Shown piece by piece: positions 5,971-6,051 of a DNA stretch of 6,051 nt. The position numbers and the translations under genes are program-made. This DNA is from an uncultured Desulfovibrio sp. GTDB lineage: Bacteria; Desulfobacterota; Desulfovibrionia; Desulfovibrionales; Desulfovibrionaceae. Numbering within the stretch: position 1 is the first letter of the stretch; the number at the start of each line of letters is the position of its first letter. Where the stretch lies: contig URTO01000129.1 of the NCBI GenBank assembly GCA_900550745.1, positions 1 to 6,051 on the forward strand, written 5' to 3'. A model generated the notes under the pieces. The model searched no databases. It was not told the origin of the DNA and saw nothing but the letters and a program-made list of their open reading frames with translations.

Positions 5971-5982
5971 GAAAAAGCATAA
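5857..5982 (+). CDS. Possible 41-residue hydrophobic small protein overlapping copy B (doubtful)
   Basis: An ATG at 5857 opens 41 codons to TAA at 5980-5982. The product is rich in Phe, Leu, Trp and Tyr with scattered Lys/Arg (start MWLFYLYRTVKIRLF, end WNFKEKA), so it could be a single-pass membrane peptide. The nearest Shine-Dalgarno (AAGAAGG) is 12 nt away, too far to be convincing. Copy A carries the same frame only with an extra base at 5759, no ATG at the aligned start, and an in-frame TGA. Differences between copies fall 6, 13 and 16 at codon positions one, two and three, so there is no clear protein-level selection. It is either a recent survivor of a decayed small gene or a chance frame in a non-coding element. 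Confidence 0.2.
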   Translation: MWLFYLYRTVKIRLFYLVFPLAESIAKAFCWLFLWNFKEKA

Positions 5983-6051
5983 CAACTGGTCGCTCTGCAC
6001 CGATACGGGAATAAACCTTTTTGCTCCGGGAAAAAATCCGAAAGGCAACAT
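5971..6051. other. A+T-rich tail with no supported gene
   Basis: Nothing here can be called with confidence. T18-22 of the line at 6001 (6018-6022) can pair with A residues 6031-6035 around GCTCCGGG, but the stem is only A-T pairs. The last bases, AAAGGCAACAT, look like a Shine-Dalgarno followed by the first two bases of an ATG, so another plus-strand gene might begin at 6050 just beyond the edge. This cannot be tested within the window. Confidence 0.2.

Noticed and set aside
5524..5982. 152-codon plus-strand frame running from the nadB 3' end through the repeats
   Set aside because: It starts out of frame inside nadB and crosses the UUCG hairpin and both repeat copies; only the last 41 codons merit separate mention.
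5988..5998. Sigma-54 promoter (GG...GC) in the tail
   Set aside because: The GG and GC dinucleotides are too close together for the -24/-12 spacing.

Overview
The window holds four complete protein-coding genes. A magnesium transporter gene (mgtE) lies on the minus strand, facing away from a plus-strand cluster that makes the NAD precursor nicotinate mononucleotide: nadC, nadA and nadB. Coding DNA is G+C-rich with strong Shine-Dalgarno sites, so the host is a Gram-negative-like bacterium. The combination of L-aspartate oxidase, quinolinate synthase and quinolinate phosphoribosyltransferase, a nadC-nadA ATGA overlap and pyrimidine-rich intergenic hairpins reminds me of Desulfovibrio/Bilophila-type sulfidogenic Desulfobacterota. 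That assignment is an inference from general impression, not something the sequence proves.

Layout. Positions 1-48 hold a hairpin at the mgtE 3' end, cut by the window edge. mgtE occupies 49-1494 (minus). The 294-bp divergent region 1495-1788 contains the mgtE leader, with a good intrinsic-terminator-like hairpin pointing toward mgtE, a possible nad promoter, and a perfect 12-bp inverted repeat in the presumed nadC leader. nadC (1789-2688) and nadA (2685-3734) overlap by four bases. A 233-bp gap with three hairpins separates nadA from nadB (3968-5545). The last 506 bases hold no convincing gene. They contain a strong UUCG-capped hairpin just after nadB, a second weaker hairpin, and two adjacent diverged copies of a unit of about 131 bp (5707-5837 and 5838-5970).

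How the genes work together. NadB oxidises L-aspartate to iminoaspartate, and NadA (4Fe-4S) condenses this with dihydroxyacetone phosphate to give quinolinate. NadC then converts quinolinate and PRPP to nicotinate mononucleotide. nadD and nadE, which would finish NAD, are not in the window. MgtE has no direct pathway link; it shares only the divergent control region.

The four genes are ordinary members of known families. The parts worth a second look are non-coding: the unexplained tandem repeat after nadB, the attenuator-like leader of mgtE, and a recurring style of hairpin placed about 15-18 nt after three of the stop codons.
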